This document shows, in pieces, positions 60,703 to 62,010 of a stretch of DNA of 62,010 nt (position 1 is its first letter; the number at the start of each line of letters is the position of its first letter). The translations under genes and the position numbers were made by a program. Source of the stretch: Euryarchaeota archaeon UBA443 (GTDB taxonomy: Archaea; Thermoplasmatota; Poseidoniia; Poseidoniales; Poseidoniaceae); NCBI GenBank assembly GCA_002499195.1, contig DAKS01000051.1, forward strand, positions 1 to 62,010, written 5' to 3'. The notes beneath the pieces are model-generated. The model saw only the letters and a list, made by a program, of their open reading frames with translations, searched no databases and was not told the origin of the DNA.

Positions 60703-62010
60703 TCAATCAAACATTTCATCTTCTTTCTGACCAGCCATGACGAAGTGCATGATGACCAGAGCAACACCGCCGATGTAAAGCAGCAATGCGACGTAGTCAA
60801 AGCCATTATCAAAGTTCATCCACCAGCCCATGTATTCTTGGTTCTGGACAATTGCACTTTCCATGTCATCAGCATCATCATTTTCAATCTCTGAACCTTG
60901 AACAATCTGGAATACAGGTTGCAAGTCACTCATCGCAGGAGTAGATGCTAAATCGGTTCCAGTTCGTGTATCAAGGTAGAACGTCGAAGTAGAGTCTCCA
61001 GCAATGATTAGTCCAGAGATATCCTCTGATTTCATGTTAATCTCGCTTCCAAAGTATACTGGAAGCGCAGGCGTCATTGCATCAAGGAGCGTGTAACTCT
61101 TGATGAGTTTCGCAGTGATTGGTCGAGTAGTTGGATCAACCGATGCGGAGCACTCGTCGACTGGGATGCCCTTGACATCTCCAGTACCATCGCAGGTGAC
61201 TTCAGTAATTGCGTAGCCACCAGCGTTAACCTTGTCTCCATCTCCGGTGAGGAAGCCACCAGTGGTTCCGTCAAGTGTTTCAACACCAACGAGGCCAAAT
61301 GTTGCTATCATCATCTGAGTGTTGTGCCAGGAGAGTTCGTTAGATCCGTCCTCAGATACAGCTTCACCCTTCTCACAATCAGCGTTGTGTCCAGTACACA
61401 TGACATAGACCGTAGCAGGTCCTGTGGAAACGCCACCTGATCCGTAGTAGGTTTCGTTAGTTTCCAATGTAGCCCATCCTGCGGAATCAGCGGTTGGGTC
61501 ATCAGCAACCATCATACTAACAGGGTCGAACCATCCGTAGAGCCAGTTGTTCAATGGCATGGTCATGTATTGGCCACTGCTACCGAAACTGTCTACTAGA
61601 AGTCCAGGAACGAAATCTCCGTAAATGACACTCATCATGAGTGTTCGAATAGCGTTAGCAGCATTCGCATCAACACCATAGAGTGTAGAAACGGTTGTGG
61701 TGTTCCACTCCATTGATGGACCTGGCTGCATTGTTGCAAAGTTGATTGGAGGCGTCATTCCAGTTAATTCACCGTAAAGGAAGAGTGTTGCACCTGTTGC
61801 AGTTGTGAGTCCGAGTGGACCATACAGTATGTCTCCAGAAACAGCTGCATCGAGTGCGATCGATGGTGCTCCTTCGGATGCTGGGATGAGTGCAGTCCCC
61901 CAAGCACCACCGAGGTTGAGGCTGTTGTCTAGATAACCGCCGTTGACTGGATCTAAATCACCAAAGGTGATGTTCACAAATTGTTCAGCGGTCAATGTAC
62001 CTGTTCCACC
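60703..62010 (-). CDS. Large extracellular protein with C-terminal membrane anchor, partial (5' end off right edge)
   Basis: The frame is open to the right edge, so the N-terminus is missing; 435 residues are visible. Most is an external domain with small residues, Gly, Thr and Asp, and a few Cys (VMCTGHNADCEKG; EVTCDGTGDVKG...DECSA). A single membrane helix (DYVALLLYIGGVALVIMHFV) near the end and a short charged tail anchor it. No family recognised. It runs in the same direction as the two helix-domain-helix genes after it. Confidence 0.7.
   Translation of the reverse strand, partial: GGTGTLTAEQFVNITFGDLDPVNGGYLDNSLNLGGAWGTALIPASEGAPSIALDAAVSGDILYGPLGLTTATGATLFLYGELTGMTPPINFATMQPGPSMEWNTTTVSTLYGVDANAANAIRTLMMSVIYGDFVPGLLVDSFGSSGQYMTMPLNNWLYGWFDPVSMMVADDPTADSAGWATLETNETYYGSGGVSTGPATVYVMCTGHNADCEKGEAVSEDGSNELSWHNTQMMIATFGLVGVETLDGTTGGFLTGDGDKVNAGGYAITEVTCDGTGDVKGIPVDECSASVDPTTRPITAKLIKSYTLLDAMTPALPVYFGSEINMKSEDISGLIIAGDSTSTFYLDTRTGTDLASTPAMSDLQPVFQIVQGSEIENDDADDMESAIVQNQEYMGWWMNFDNGFDYVALLLYIGGVALVIMHFVMAGQKEDEMFD

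Overview
The window is a densely coded, low-GC stretch of archaeal chromosome (my impression from reading, not a count) with short or no gaps between genes. Many neighbours overlap by ATGA, TGATG or TAATG. The gene set is archaeal: archaeosine-type tRNA-guanine transglycosylase, CTP-dependent riboflavin kinase, archaeal NMN adenylyltransferase, a DRG-family GTPase, a DUF835 protein, and TATA-like boxes about 26 bases before several starts. Long acidic secreted proteins, cell-surface glycosidases, TatC and SUF genes suggest a heterotrophic marine Thermoplasmatota archaeon, most likely Marine Group II (Poseidoniales) or a relative. That placement is an inference; no rRNA gene is present to confirm it.

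Layout: 1-7995 holds an acidic repeat lipoprotein (cut by the left edge), a radical SAM protein, PdxT, a class V aminotransferase, NadM, GrpE, an unknown gene, the DRG GTPase and a DoxX-like membrane protein. 7998-22831 is a complete alpha-glucan locus. A surface GH57 enzyme and a surface GH13 amylase cut starch or glycogen. An ABC importer, in which the binding protein and one permease are a single polypeptide, takes up maltodextrins. MalQ and a glucan phosphorylase convert them to glucose-1-phosphate inside. 22885-33765 is a long minus-strand run with TruA, a TPR-like protein, a PH-domain membrane protein, two ABC-2 exporters ending in a possible AttH/CrtC-like protein, the archaeosine TGT and a NifU-like protein. 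33872-38982 is a sufC-sufB-sufD-sufS-sufE-sufT operon.

38983-50995 holds RibK, a glycine C-acetyltransferase-like enzyme, small membrane proteins, a DUF309 protein, a coupled DUF835 / DnaA-like ATPase / YkgJ unit, citrate synthase, a Rieske protein and an MMPL/RND transporter. 50996-62010 holds a GDPD-family protein whose HRG motif lies at the C-terminus, a PAP2 protein, TatC, a PHP phosphoesterase, FolD, tRNA-Thr(UGU), a class I aminotransferase and a group of membrane-anchored surface proteins, the last cut by the right edge.

The most unusual items are: (1) a GDPD barrel that looks circularly permuted; (2) a DnaA/Hda-like AAA+ ATPase without a DNA-binding domain, coupled to a DUF835 protein; (3) an archaeosine TGT that has lost all four zinc ligands; (4) a MalE-MalF fusion; (5) a palindrome and a probable shared TATA element between the divergent GH57 and malQ genes. 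I saw no CRISPR array, insertion sequence or integrase. No stretch of 300 bases or more lacks a gene.
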